From Anaerolineaceae bacterium UBA4890 (GTDB taxonomy: Bacteria > Chloroflexota > Anaerolineae > Anaerolineales > Anaerolineaceae): 56,088 bases of DNA. Numbering within the stretch: position 1 is the first letter of the stretch; every line of letters starts with the position of its first letter. The position numbers and the translations under genes were made by a program. This document shows positions 8,213 through 16,392 of this stretch, one piece after another. The stretch lies in assembly GCA_002399085.1 (NCBI GenBank), contig DHCY01000019.1, positions 1 to 56,088 on the forward strand, given 5' to 3'. The notes under the pieces were generated by a model. That model saw nothing but the letters and a program-made list of their open reading frames with translations, made no database searches and had not been told where the DNA came from.

Positions 8213-8854
8213 CTATAAATTTGATGAGGAGGGGGTTTCCCGATTGGCTCGCACGGGTGCCAGCTGATCGTTGACGGCAAAATTGCCCGCCAATGCCAAA
8301 AAGACCGCACCATACATGATTCCCAGCGCGAACAACAGAATTGCCACTGCCATAAATACCAGCAGCGAAACTCCGAAAACGAACGAGAAACCCAGGTTTC
8401 TGCCGATCATCAGGGCACTATTGCGCAGCGCCTGGGAGACTTTCATTTCTTCCTGCTCAAACAGAAAAGGCGGCGCAAAAAACTGGAGCATAAACCAACC
8501 CAGCGCAACCGCGATGTAAAGCCCCTGCAAAAAGGACCCCTGGTTGACGTTGACAGCGTTGCTGACGAGGTAATAATTGACCACCAGAAGCGCCACTACA
8601 ACCAGGTTGATCGCGCCCCAACGCCAGCCTACACCCCACGAAGACTTGAAGGCATTCCAGAAGTCGCGCAAATCGGTTTCTTCGTTATGAACGATGCGGT
8701 TGGCGTAAGCATGCAGGGCAATCGTGGCAGGAGGACCTGGTATGACCAGCAGGTTAGCGAGAATCCAGAGCGAATTCACTGCCAACATGGTCCACAGGTC
8801 CTCCCAGATTTGCCCGAGGGAACGGCGATAGATGGAGGGAATCTTTTTTATCAC
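8213..8854 (-). CDS. YesL/DUF624 family membrane protein
   Basis: About 213 residues with five to six hydrophobic segments (for example LWTMLAVNSLWILANLLVIP, the segments around 60-95, and a C-terminal pair around 150-200). Proteins of this family accompany carbohydrate ABC importers in Firmicutes and Chloroflexota; their biochemical role is unknown. I chose the GTG at 8854 because AAAGAGG lies about 8 nt upstream and it avoids overlap with the permease. An in-frame ATG at 8902 would overlap the upstream gene by 35 nt. It is fourth in the operon, between the second permease and the GH130 gene. Confidence 0.8.
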   Translation of the reverse strand: MIKKIPSIYRRSLGQIWEDLWTMLAVNSLWILANLLVIPGPPATIALHAYANRIVHNEETDLRDFWNAFKSSWGVGWRWGAINLVVVALLVVNYYLVSNAVNVNQGSFLQGLYIAVALGWFMLQFFAPPFLFEQEEMKVSQALRNSALMIGRNLGFSFVFGVSLLVFMAVAILLFALGIMYGAVFLALAGNFAVNDQLAPVRANRETPSSSNL

Positions 8855-8867
8855 CGCCTGATCCTCT

Positions 8868-9767
8868 TTACCCCTTGATTCCCGCGTAAGAAACACCTTC
8901 AATGTAATAGCGGCTGAAGATGAAGAACAGGATTAAAACCGGGATAGCGTTAAACATGGCGCCGACAAGCGTCAGGTTCCATTGCGATTTGTACTGCTGC
9001 TGGAAGATGCTCAGGGCAACATTCAGCACATATTTATCCGGAGAATTCAGGTAAAGCAGCGGCTGCATAAACGAATTCCACATCCCCTGGAATTGCAGAA
9101 TCAGAACAGTCAGGATCGCTGGTCTCGCCAGCGGCAGGATAACCGTCGTGAAAATTTGCATGTGGGTAGCGCCGTCAATGATGGCTGCTTCTTCCAGGTC
9201 GACAGGGATGGACCTAAAGAACGACGTGAGCGTGAAAATGCTGCCCGCGCTGACCAGACCGGGTAAGATGAGCGACCAAAATGAGTTGATCAACTGAAGC
9301 TTGGTCATCAAAACATAGGCGGGGATGAGCGTGACTGCCCCTGGGATCATCATGGTTGCCAGCATAAAATTGAAGACAGCATCCCTGCCGGCAAACTTTA
9401 GGCGCGAGAAGGCATAAGCCGCCATTGAACCAAACAATGCCTGGGAAACTGCCACAGACACCGACAGAAAAGCGGTGTTGGCAATCCAGCGCGGGAACGT
9501 GCCGCCCTGACCAAGATCGGTATTCCAGACTCTTGACCAGTTATCCCAGTGCCAGACTTCCGGGAAAAACTTGGGCGGGTATGCCAGGATCTCCTGGTCG
9601 GTTTTGACGGTGCCCAAAAACGCCATTACAAACGGCAAAAGCATGATGATCCCAATCACAATCAGGAGCAGGTAACGGAAAAACGTTTTCACCCCGCTTT
9701 CCACAACTGCCTGCCGGTGAGATTTGTACTTGACATTCGTGATTTTTTCATTGGTTGTTACGGTCAT
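8868..9767 (-). CDS. Carbohydrate ABC transporter permease, MalG type
   Basis: A 299-residue inner-membrane permease of the CUT1 family. Six membrane segments are recognisable, beginning FRYLLLIVIGIIMLLPFVMA. The ATPase-docking EAA loop is seen as EEAAIIDGATHMQIFTTVILPLARP (about 197-221). It pairs with the MalF-type permease 10 nt upstream. No ATPase gene is in the operon, so a shared MsmK-type ATPase elsewhere must energise it (inference common for CUT1 systems). Confidence 0.93.
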   Translation of the reverse strand: MTVTTNEKITNVKYKSHRQAVVESGVKTFFRYLLLIVIGIIMLLPFVMAFLGTVKTDQEILAYPPKFFPEVWHWDNWSRVWNTDLGQGGTFPRWIANTAFLSVSVAVSQALFGSMAAYAFSRLKFAGRDAVFNFMLATMMIPGAVTLIPAYVLMTKLQLINSFWSLILPGLVSAGSIFTLTSFFRSIPVDLEEAAIIDGATHMQIFTTVILPLARPAILTVLILQFQGMWNSFMQPLLYLNSPDKYVLNVALSIFQQQYKSQWNLTLVGAMFNAIPVLILFFIFSRYYIEGVSYAGIKG

Positions 9768-9777
9768 TTCAGTCCTC

Positions 9778-11025
9778 CTAGTACATCTCGGTACCCTTGG
9801 TCAGGATACGCCTTTGCACAAATGTCAGCCCAAAGATGATCGCTGCCAAAATAAACGCCAGGGCAGATGCATAACCCATGGTGATTGGTCCGTTCACGCC
9901 CAGAGCTTCGGTAAAAATCAGGTAAACCGGTGTCAACGACGTCTTTAACGGTCCGCCGGCGGTCGCCAGGTAGACCTGGTCGAAGATCTGAAGGGTGCCG
10001 ATGGTCCCCAAAACTACGATCATCATGGTGATTGGTTTCAACAGGGGTCTCGTGATCTGCCTGAAGACCTGCCGTTTGCTGGCGCCTTCAATGGAGGCTG
10101 CTTCGTACAGTGCCGGGTTGATGTCCTGCAGGGCTGCCAGGTACATGATCATGAAAGTTGGCACAGTGGTGAAGATATTTTGGAACATGATTGCCATCCA
10201 GGCAATGCTGGGACCGCGGAAGTACCACTGCGTAGAAGGGATGTTGACGCCAAATGGTTCGAGAATCAGCTGGAACAAGCCGCGCGGGTCTGACAGCCAG
10301 GCAATCGGTTCCCAATTGATCCCAACCCACCCCAAAACGGATTGCAGGAAAAAGTTCAGATAGCCATTCTTCAGATACAACCAGATAAAGATCAGTGTGA
10401 TCACCACGGAAGAAGTGACACTGGGGGCATAAAAGACCGTTCGAAAGAATTGCTTGAACTTGATGGGAGCATTCAGCAACCTTGCCATCTGCAGGGCGAG
10501 GTAGGTTTGAATAGGCACAACGATAGCGGCATACCAGAGCACATTGTAGAGCGACTGCAAAAAATCCCGCTTGGTGGAATCGGTAAACCCCGCGAAGGCT
10601 TCTTTGTAATTCGCCAGTCCAATCCACTCGGGTCTGGAGAAAATGTCGTACTTGGTGAAAGAAATATACAGCGCAAACATAATCACGCCAATTGTGAAAG
10701 TAAGCGTGACGATTATGTAAGGGGCAAGAAATGCATACCCAGTCAGGAATTGTTCCCGCTTTCGCTTATGAGGCCAAACTTTTTTTACTTCCCTCGCAAT
10801 GAAAAACCCAGCGACAACAGCAATACCTGTAGCCACCAGCATATAGGGAATTGCAGTTGCCTTGACTTCTGCAAAAAAAGTTTGCGGCGAAGCCATCACC
10901 CTTGCACCACCCATGGTGGGAGCGTTCAGTAAGGCAATGACAAAGATGACCAGGACAACGCCAACAAAAGCGATTACGGCGGGGATTGTTCCTTGCTGTA
11001 CGGAGTCAGTTTGTTTATTTTCCAT
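9778..11025 (-). CDS. Carbohydrate ABC transporter permease, MalF type
   Basis: A 415-residue CUT1 permease. It has two extra N-terminal membrane segments (residues about 15-30 and 53-70) before the usual core that starts near FLTGYAFLAPYIIVTLTFTIG. The EAA loop is YEAASIEGASKRQVFRQITRPLLKP (about 304-328). It is separated from the binding-protein gene upstream by 117 nt holding two hairpins, which should lower its expression relative to the lipoprotein. Confidence 0.93.
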   Translation of the reverse strand: MENKQTDSVQQGTIPAVIAFVGVVLVIFVIALLNAPTMGGARVMASPQTFFAEVKATAIPYMLVATGIAVVAGFFIAREVKKVWPHKRKREQFLTGYAFLAPYIIVTLTFTIGVIMFALYISFTKYDIFSRPEWIGLANYKEAFAGFTDSTKRDFLQSLYNVLWYAAIVVPIQTYLALQMARLLNAPIKFKQFFRTVFYAPSVTSSVVITLIFIWLYLKNGYLNFFLQSVLGWVGINWEPIAWLSDPRGLFQLILEPFGVNIPSTQWYFRGPSIAWMAIMFQNIFTTVPTFMIMYLAALQDINPALYEAASIEGASKRQVFRQITRPLLKPITMMIVVLGTIGTLQIFDQVYLATAGGPLKTSLTPVYLIFTEALGVNGPITMGYASALAFILAAIIFGLTFVQRRILTKGTEMY

Positions 11026-11065
11026 GCTACTCCTCGGTTTGAATCAGGAACTTAGAACAACCATG

Positions 11066-11137
11066 CCTGGGTTCCGCGAGTAATCTTGGAACCCAGGTCT
11101 TTTACTAATTTGCATTTCTCTGCCAAAGGCAGAGAAA
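11066..11137 (-). terminator. Two intercistronic hairpins between binding protein and permease
   Basis: Hairpin one, directly after the binding-protein stop on the minus strand: TTTCTCTGCC-AAA-GGCAGAGAAA (11115-11137), a perfect 10-bp stem. Hairpin two: CCTGGGTTCC ... GGAACCCAGG (11066-11075 with 11088-11097), a 10-bp stem with a 12-nt loop. No long T-run follows either stem, so partial termination or 3'-end mRNA protection is more likely than full termination. This is typical between binding-protein and permease genes. Confidence 0.7.
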
Positions 11138-11142
11138 ATGAC

Positions 11143-12450
11143 TTACTCGCTCAAAACAGTCTGAGCTTCGGTCTGTGCCTGGGCAAAAGCCTCTTCAACG
11201 GTTTGGTCGCCGAGGAAGATGCGTTCCAGAGCCTGCGAAACGGCGTCGTTCACTTTGCCGGTGTTGGGACCCCAGAATGCGACCACAGAATCGGGCAGCA
11301 AACCACCCTGGGCAATTGCCTTGTCATTTTCATCAACGATCAGGTCAGCCTGTGAGGGGTGGGTGCTGTAGGCAAAGCCGGTTTTCACGATTTCGGCCTG
11401 GTTGTCAAAACCGGTCACGTAGAACAGGAATGCGGCAGCAGCTTTGGGATAGGGGGTGGCAGCATTGACGCCGATACCATTCACGAAGATCACGTCAGCT
11501 TTCTTGACCGGACCTGCAGGAATTTCAACGGCTTTCCATTCAACGTCTGGATAGGTGTTTTTCATGGTATTGACCATCCAGCCGCCTTCTGTTGTCATAG
11601 CCACGGCTTCGAGACCAATGGCTTCACCGCACCAGCCAGTGCTCAGGTCAACCGGGCGAACCAGGCTGCCTTCTTCGAACATATCTGCAACAAGATTGGC
11701 TGCCTCAAGCACTTCAGGAGTGTCGAGGGTGGCTGTGGTGTAGTCGGCGGTAGCGTAAGAGCCGCCATAGGAGAGCGCAATCGGCAGGAAGCGAGCCCAG
11801 TCGTTGCCCATGCAGAAACCGCCATAATTACCCTTTTCGGCGATCGTGTTGGCAGCAGCGCGCACGTCATCCCAGGTCCAGTCAGCGGTCGGCTCGTCGA
11901 TACCCGCATCAGCAAAAGCTTTGGGGATATAAATCAGACCGAGGGTACCCCAGTCTTTCGGGAGCGCATAGGTCTTGCCATTCAATTGATAGATTGGCAT
12001 CAGGCTGGCGAGAAAATCGTCGGTGCTGACGCCGGCTTCAGCCATCAGGTCATCGAGGGGCATGATCTGCTCTGAAGGCGCAAAGGCGGTCATGAGCTGA
12101 TCGTCAACATAGAACACGTCCGGTGCAGTGCCGCCAGCCATCTGGGCTTTCATCTTGGTCTGGAAGTCAGCAGGAACCGGAGTGTAGTTCACGGTTACGC
12201 CCGGGCAGACACTCTTGAAGCGTTCTATGCTATCGCGATAAACTTTCTGCTCAGATTCATCACCCCAGCCAGAGAAGGTAATCACTGCGCCGTCTTCAAC
12301 AGCCAGTGGGCAGGAACCTTTATCGACAGGTTCTTCAACAACAGGTTCTTCAACAACAGGTGCTTGGGTGGTTTCTGGTGCTGTGCTTCCACAAGCAGCC
12401 AGGATCATCGATGCGATGATCAGTAAGGACAGTAAACTAAATTTTTTCAT
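11143..12450 (-). CDS. Sugar-binding lipoprotein of an ABC importer
   Basis: A 435-residue extracellular solute-binding protein, family 1. The lipoprotein signal is clear: a hydrophobic stretch and the lipobox LAAC with the acylated cysteine at C20. It is followed by an acidic Thr/Pro/Val/Glu linker and the mature domain (ITFSGWGDESEQKVYRDSIE, later GGTAPDVFYVDDQL, typical of MalE-like proteins). AGAAGGAGAAAG gives a strong ribosome site before the ATG at 12450. The 118 bp upstream, after lacI, probably contain a second promoter. Ligand is unknown, but the operon enzymes suggest a gluco- or manno-disaccharide. Confidence 0.93.
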   Translation of the reverse strand: MKKFSLLSLLIIASMILAACGSTAPETTQAPVVEEPVVEEPVDKGSCPLAVEDGAVITFSGWGDESEQKVYRDSIERFKSVCPGVTVNYTPVPADFQTKMKAQMAGGTAPDVFYVDDQLMTAFAPSEQIMPLDDLMAEAGVSTDDFLASLMPIYQLNGKTYALPKDWGTLGLIYIPKAFADAGIDEPTADWTWDDVRAAANTIAEKGNYGGFCMGNDWARFLPIALSYGGSYATADYTTATLDTPEVLEAANLVADMFEEGSLVRPVDLSTGWCGEAIGLEAVAMTTEGGWMVNTMKNTYPDVEWKAVEIPAGPVKKADVIFVNGIGVNAATPYPKAAAAFLFYVTGFDNQAEIVKTGFAYSTHPSQADLIVDENDKAIAQGGLLPDSVVAFWGPNTGKVNDAVSQALERIFLGDQTVEEAFAQAQTEAQTVLSE

Positions 12451-12568
12451 CTTTCTCCTTCTAGAATTTGGTTTTTTAGGTCAATATGTGACCGGCTCAA
12501 TCTTTGATGTAATGATGGTAAATCTCAATTCTTTCAAAATCGGTTCTGTTTCTCTGCATATACTCCTT

Positions 12569-13618
12569 TCACTTCCCAGCTGGCAGATAGCTCGATGTCG
12601 ATTCGCGCACCTCGAGCCGCGGAGCAACCAGTTCGCACCTGGGTTCTGGAAAAATACCAGTTTCGAGAAATTCAATCAGCCGCTTGGTCAGGTTTTCCCC
12701 GATTTCGGAGATAGGCTGGCTGATGCTGGTGAGAGGCGGCGTCAGGTAGCGGGCGGTGGGGGTGTCATCGAAGCCAGTCACCCCGATGTCTCTGCCCACT
12801 TGCAAGCCTGCCTGGCGGATAGCCTGCATGGCACCGATTGCCATCATATCGTTCATGCATACGATCGCAGTCGGTCGTATTTCTTCCGGCAAACCCAAAA
12901 GATAGTTGGTGGCTTCGAAACCCACGTCGGATGTGCCTTCGCCGCGTACCACCAGGCTGGGTCTGTGCAGGATGCCGGCTTTTGAAAGACCGCGGTAGTA
13001 ACCCTCAAGGCGGTTATTTCCGACCCGCGAATCACTGGGCCATGCCAGTGCAGCGATTTTTCGATGACCGAGCGCGACCAGGTGCTCCATAGCCTGAGCA
13101 ATGCCCGCTCCGCCGTCTACGTCTACATACGGGAAGGAAGTGTCATCATCCTGCAGGCGACCGAACCCGACGAAAGGGATTCTGCGACCAAGGAGGTAGG
13201 GCACGGTTGGTTCACCGTAATTCATGCGCGAAATGACAAAGCCGTCCACCCTACCCGTATCGTACAACTGGGCGTAAACCTTGAGCATACGCGCGTCGTC
13301 GGCATGAAACGGAAAACAAAGCAGATAATAGCCTTTTTCTTCAGCTGCGCGGAACATGTTTTGCAAAAAAGCGTCGAGAATCGGGTTGGCTTGATCTGGA
13401 GGGGAAGGTTCCCAGGTGTAGCCGATGGTTTTACTGCGCTGTTGGCGTAGGCTGCGACCGCTGTAGTTGGGGGTGTAATTTAACTCAGCAATAGCATCCC
13501 AGATTCGTTTTTCAGTTTCTGGTGAGACTTTGGCTTTGTTATTGATTACCTTGGAGACAGTTTGGTAGCTGACTCCAGCCTTAGCCGCAACTTCTTTGAG
13601 AGTCACCGACTTGAACAC
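12569..13618 (-). CDS. LacI-family transcriptional regulator
   Basis: A 349-residue regulator. The N-terminal helix-turn-helix (TLKEVAAKAGVSYQTVSKVI, residues 6-25) and hinge helix (NYSGRSLRQQRS) are followed by a periplasmic-binding-protein-like effector domain ending with IEFLETGIFPEPRCELVAPRLEVRES. The start is a GTG at 13618; another GTG at 13606 is possible. It is first in line with the sugar operon and probably represses it. A perfect 12-bp palindrome 29 nt upstream of the start (13647-13658) suggests autoregulation. Confidence 0.93.
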   Translation of the reverse strand: MFKSVTLKEVAAKAGVSYQTVSKVINNKAKVSPETEKRIWDAIAELNYTPNYSGRSLRQQRSKTIGYTWEPSPPDQANPILDAFLQNMFRAAEEKGYYLLCFPFHADDARMLKVYAQLYDTGRVDGFVISRMNYGEPTVPYLLGRRIPFVGFGRLQDDDTSFPYVDVDGGAGIAQAMEHLVALGHRKIAALAWPSDSRVGNNRLEGYYRGLSKAGILHRPSLVVRGEGTSDVGFEATNYLLGLPEEIRPTAIVCMNDMMAIGAMQAIRQAGLQVGRDIGVTGFDDTPTARYLTPPLTSISQPISEIGENLTKRLIEFLETGIFPEPRCELVAPRLEVRESTSSYLPAGK

Positions 13619-13646
13619 TTCAGTTGTTTACCTCGTTACTCGTTAA

Positions 13647-13658
13647 GCGAACGTTCGC
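13647..13658. promoter_or_regulatory. LacI-type operator palindrome
   Basis: GCGAACGTTCGC is a perfect 12-bp palindrome with the central AACGTT typical of LacI-family operators. It lies just upstream of the lacI-type gene, so it is the best candidate for its binding site. Confidence 0.65.
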
Positions 13659-13857
13659 CCTTGCCTAAAAGATACAACTTTTTGAAGCAAATGTCAAGTA
13701 TTAACGTAATATTAGTTTTTTAAGGGATCAGCCATCAGCTATCTGTTCCCTGTTCCCTGCTCCCCGATCCCTGCTTATACAAACACTGTAAAAATCGCTC
13801 CTTTTTGATTATCCTATAAATACAACTTTCACGAGAACGGATCACGAAAGGAGTATC
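13659..13857 (+). other. Intergenic: heptamer-type repeat and promoter of the small downstream gene
   Basis: Holds a short repeat ('TGTTCCCTGTTCCCTGCTCCC', about 13745-13765, also seen near 54620-54730 as its complement) and, at 13815-13820, a TATAAA -10-like box without a good -35. AAAGGAG lies 6 nt before the ATG at 13858. Confidence 0.5.
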
Positions 13858-14157
13858 ATGGAAGCAAAAGCCCAACCGAATCTCTGGTACGAAGCTGCCA
13901 GTACCGATTACAACATGTTCCGCGAGGAAATCGAAAAAGAACGCGCCCGCCTTGAGTCAGACCCCCGTACGCTCACCCCAGATCAACGCCGCAGTCTCGA
14001 TTACCTCGATGACTGGCTCGTCCGCGCCCGCCGCGATCTCGACCGCTATGACCTCCCGGTTGATCACACCTGGACCAAGGTCCGGCATGAAGCCCAAACA
14101 ACTTGGGATAATCTTAAGCGCGAGGTACGCAAAGCGCTTCACGAAATCCGCTCGTAG
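13858..14157 (+). CDS. Small charged helical protein, unknown function
   Basis: A 99-residue soluble protein, rich in Arg, Glu and Asp, predicted by eye to be mostly helical (FREEIEKERARLESDP, then RRSLDYLDDWLVRARRDLDR and NLKREVRKALHEI). AAAGGAG at ideal spacing and codon use like its neighbours support a real gene. It stands alone on the plus strand between the sugar operon and the FtsK/WXG block. I do not recognise a family. Length and helical content resemble small stress-type or WXG-size proteins, but no WXG motif is present. Confidence 0.6.
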   Translation: MEAKAQPNLWYEAASTDYNMFREEIEKERARLESDPRTLTPDQRRSLDYLDDWLVRARRDLDRYDLPVDHTWTKVRHEAQTTWDNLKREVRKALHEIRS

Positions 14158-14254
14158 GGCATCGGTTTGCACCTCGCGCGTGTGTTGGAGCCCTCGATGC
14201 TATTGCAATTATATGAAACTGGAAAGAAATGCTAAGCCCACCGGTTGAGCGTGG

Positions 14255-14467
14255 TCAACGAATGCTTTGTCTGGCTTGTTGAACGGTCCGGGCGAGGTCG
14301 TCCAGGGCGCTGAGGTATGGTGACATCTCAGCATGAAACCCCTGCCAATAGTCTCTCTCAAATTGGTTTCGAACCCCATCATCCCAAAATTCCTGTGACC
14401 GCTTGAAGTGACGGTCCAACCCGATCCAGGATTGTGAAATCTGGTTATGCAACTGATTCAGTGACAT
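14255..14467 (-). CDS. Small WXG-like helical protein
   Basis: A 70-residue helical protein with aromatic turn-like segments (SQEFWDDGVRNQFERDYW around residues 23-41). The W-x-x-x-V-x-x-x-F pattern resembles the turn and second helix of WXG100 proteins. It is the last gene of the block that contains a true WXG100 gene and an EssC-like ATPase. GAGGAG about 7 nt upstream overlaps the end of the YbjN-like gene. I infer a secreted or chaperone-like partner in the same system; family membership is uncertain. Confidence 0.55.
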   Translation of the reverse strand: MSLNQLHNQISQSWIGLDRHFKRSQEFWDDGVRNQFERDYWQGFHAEMSPYLSALDDLARTVQQARQSIR

Positions 14468-14471
14468 TTAC

Positions 14472-14882
14472 CTACTCCTCAGACCAGAAAGAAAGGAAAT
14501 CCGGGAACAGTGCGTCGGCATAGTAAGTGATGACATCCAAAGAGTCATGAAAACATTGCTCGGTCAACACCTCCACAGGAAAGTCGAGGCAGAGTGCGAT
14601 GTCCCCCTGATCAGTCATCGCCAAACGTGCCAGCCTGATCTGAAAATTCCGTTTACAGATCAATTGCAATGCCTCCACCTCTTTTTTTTCGGGGATGTTA
14701 GGAAGATAAGGCCAGACTGTGAGGGAAATCCATTTTTCGTCAATATTAACGATCAGGTTGAAGCTGGTGTTGGTTGTCTCGCCTACAAAACGAGTTGTGA
14801 ATTCGTTGTTAGCTTCCTGCGTAAATTCCCAGTCGTAGGACTGGATAAATTGCCCGATTTTTGTTGTTATTGGTTCTGCCAT
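14472..14882 (-). CDS. YbjN-like / type III chaperone-fold protein
   Basis: A 136-residue acidic protein with alternating helix and strand (TKIGQFIQSYDWEF, then NLIVNIDEKWISLTVWPYLP and IALCLDFPVEVLT). This resembles the YbjN fold, which is related to CesT-type secretion chaperones and is frequent in WXG100-containing loci. It starts 2 nt after the stop of the toxin-like gene (AAGGTGAC-ATG), so the pair is coupled. I infer a chaperone or immunity role for the toxin-like protein; the fold call is by eye. Confidence 0.55.
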   Translation of the reverse strand: MAEPITTKIGQFIQSYDWEFTQEANNEFTTRFVGETTNTSFNLIVNIDEKWISLTVWPYLPNIPEKKEVEALQLICKRNFQIRLARLAMTDQGDIALCLDFPVEVLTEQCFHDSLDVITYYADALFPDFLSFWSEE

Positions 14883-14883
14883 G

Positions 14884-15696
14884 TCACCTTATCCTGTCTG
14901 ATAATCCTAATCTGAGGGCATGGTGATACCTCGCCCGGTTGATTTTCACGTCTTCGAAGCGCAGGTTGGACCAATGGTGCACATCGTGAATTCGGTGACC
15001 TGCATCCATGGTAGGAACGTAAGGACTTGCCCTGCTAATTCCAGGCATGCGCATTCGGGTGGCTTGCCCGGTTTGCATCCGGCGCATCTCATTACGAATC
15101 CAACCTTTAATATCTCTTCCCACACGCGGGTCATCCAGGGCGTTGCGCATCATCTCCTGCTTGGCGTGTTTGTAGGCTGCGCCGCGCTGCCCGATCACGC
15201 GAATTTCGGACGGAGGCTGTACCAAGCGATAATCCTGGAGGTCGCCGGACTTAGCGCTCAGAAAGCCGGATGCCTGGGGAAGAGTGGAATTGAAGGCACG
15301 CTGCAGGCGGGTTACCTCACCAATGTACGCGGTGATTTTGCTGTCGACCTTTCGGCGCCATGAGAGCACGTTGGCAAGTTCAGCTTCCGCTTTGGCAAGC
15401 TGGCGTTGTGCTTCGGCAACCGCTGCCGCTTCGTCGTGGCAGGTGGGCTTGTGGTCGTCATCATAGATCTGCGCCATGCAAGCGGCGTAGGCGAGTTCTG
15501 CCCGACGTAAGTCTGCCTGACAGCGGCAAACTTCTTCGCGCCAGTGTTTTTCCCGCCCTGCCAAATAGTCCAGTGTTCTGTTTATTTCAGATTGTACCGA
15601 TTTCAAACTGTCGGAGAGCTCCTGGGAGAATTTTCGTAGTGAATCGTTCAGCTCGTGGAGGACCTGGACTTGTTTGACATTTGCACCTGAAGCCAC
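14884..15696 (-). CDS. Coiled-coil protein with HNH-like C-terminus, candidate secreted toxin
   Basis: A 270-residue protein. Residues 10-135 are long helices, including LKSVQSEINRTLDYLAGREK and an Ala/Glu-rich coiled coil, resembling the helical export domains of WXG/LXG substrates. Residues 230-260 read DAGHRIHDVHHWSNLRFEDV followed by NRARYHH. The GH, N and downstream N/H residues (G233-H234, H240-H241, N244, N253, H258) resemble HNH/treble-clef nuclease toxin domains of polymorphic toxins. The start is GTG at 15696, preceded by GGGGTG at good spacing. It is flanked by the WXG100 gene and the YbjN-like gene. Toxin function is inferred from architecture and context; a structural component is the alternative. 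Confidence 0.55.
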   Translation of the reverse strand: MASGANVKQVQVLHELNDSLRKFSQELSDSLKSVQSEINRTLDYLAGREKHWREEVCRCQADLRRAELAYAACMAQIYDDDHKPTCHDEAAAVAEAQRQLAKAEAELANVLSWRRKVDSKITAYIGEVTRLQRAFNSTLPQASGFLSAKSGDLQDYRLVQPPSEIRVIGQRGAAYKHAKQEMMRNALDDPRVGRDIKGWIRNEMRRMQTGQATRMRMPGISRASPYVPTMDAGHRIHDVHHWSNLRFEDVKINRARYHHALRLGLSDRIR

Positions 15697-15699
15697 TGC

Positions 15700-15975
15700 T
15701 CACCCCCCATGTCCCTGGTATCGTTCCAAGGGCTCTGCCTTCTTGTCCAAATACCTTGTGTATTCAATGGATTTGCTGGAATACCGGTTGAGGACATTGA
15801 TCACTTCTGTGAGCTGCTGCTCAAATTTGTGATATTCAGCATCACGCCAAGATTCGTTGAGTGTACGCAAATTACCGCTCAGCCTTGTGGTGATCCTTTC
15901 CAGTTCTGAGTTGAACTGTTTGAGCTGGGATTGAAATTGTCGGATGTTATCAGGGTCTGCAATTACACCTGGCAT
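15700..15975 (-). CDS. WXG100-family secretion protein ending in Gly-Gly
   Basis: A 91-residue helical hairpin protein of ESAT-6/WXG100 type: helix one IRQFQSQLKQFNSELERITT, the turn SWRDAEYHKFEQQL (W43 starts the 'WxG'-like turn with D in place of G), and helix two. Size is exactly that of the family. It is exported by EssC/FtsK-type ATPases in type VII-like systems, and that ATPase gene is two genes upstream. The protein ends ...YQGHGG. A terminal Gly-Gly is also the signature of proteins activated by E1 enzymes, but here the GGG codons double as the ribosome site of the next gene. Confidence 0.85.
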   Translation of the reverse strand: MPGVIADPDNIRQFQSQLKQFNSELERITTRLSGNLRTLNESWRDAEYHKFEQQLTEVINVLNRYSSKSIEYTRYLDKKAEPLERYQGHGG

Positions 15976-15991
15976 CGTCTGTTCTCCTTTC

Positions 15992-16390
15992 TTACCAAAA
16001 TTTCCACCATTTTTTTCGTTCTCTATAGAGCTCCAGGGTTTTCACCTGCATGTCACCCAAGAGTTTCTCACCCTGGTCTGCCATGGAGCGCATCGAATCG
16101 AGTGCCTGTCGAGGGGTAATATCAGTCGGGAGATTGTGTGGGTCCGGCTCCCGGCGATTGAGCCCGGCTTCTCTCATGATTCTCTCTGAATGCGTACATG
16201 TTGTTTCCACTCTGTAGCGCAGACTGATCAGTTCTCGTTCAAGATTGTCGTCGTAAGTGAGGGTTCGTCTTTTAGCGTCACCAATTTCCTCCTGAAGCGT
16301 TTGCACGTCACTGAGGAAGATATTTTGAGCACTGAGGACTTCGTCAAAAGCCTGGGCATATTTTTCTCGAAGGGCTGCTAAATTTGACAT
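15992..16390 (-). CDS. Coiled-coil protein of the FtsK/WXG block
   Basis: About 132 residues, almost entirely helical and charged (ALREKYAQAFDEVLSAQNIF, NLERELISLRYRVETTC), ending in RERKKWWKFW, an amphipathic tail that might touch a membrane. The start at 16390 was chosen because GGGAG lies 5 nt upstream; a start at 16402 would lie inside the FtsK gene. It sits between the ATPase and WXG100 genes and probably belongs to the same machine, but no family is recognised. Confidence 0.6.
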   Translation of the reverse strand: MSNLAALREKYAQAFDEVLSAQNIFLSDVQTLQEEIGDAKRRTLTYDDNLERELISLRYRVETTCTHSERIMREAGLNRREPDPHNLPTDITPRQALDSMRSMADQGEKLLGDMQVKTLELYRERKKWWKFW

Positions 16391-16392
16391 TT

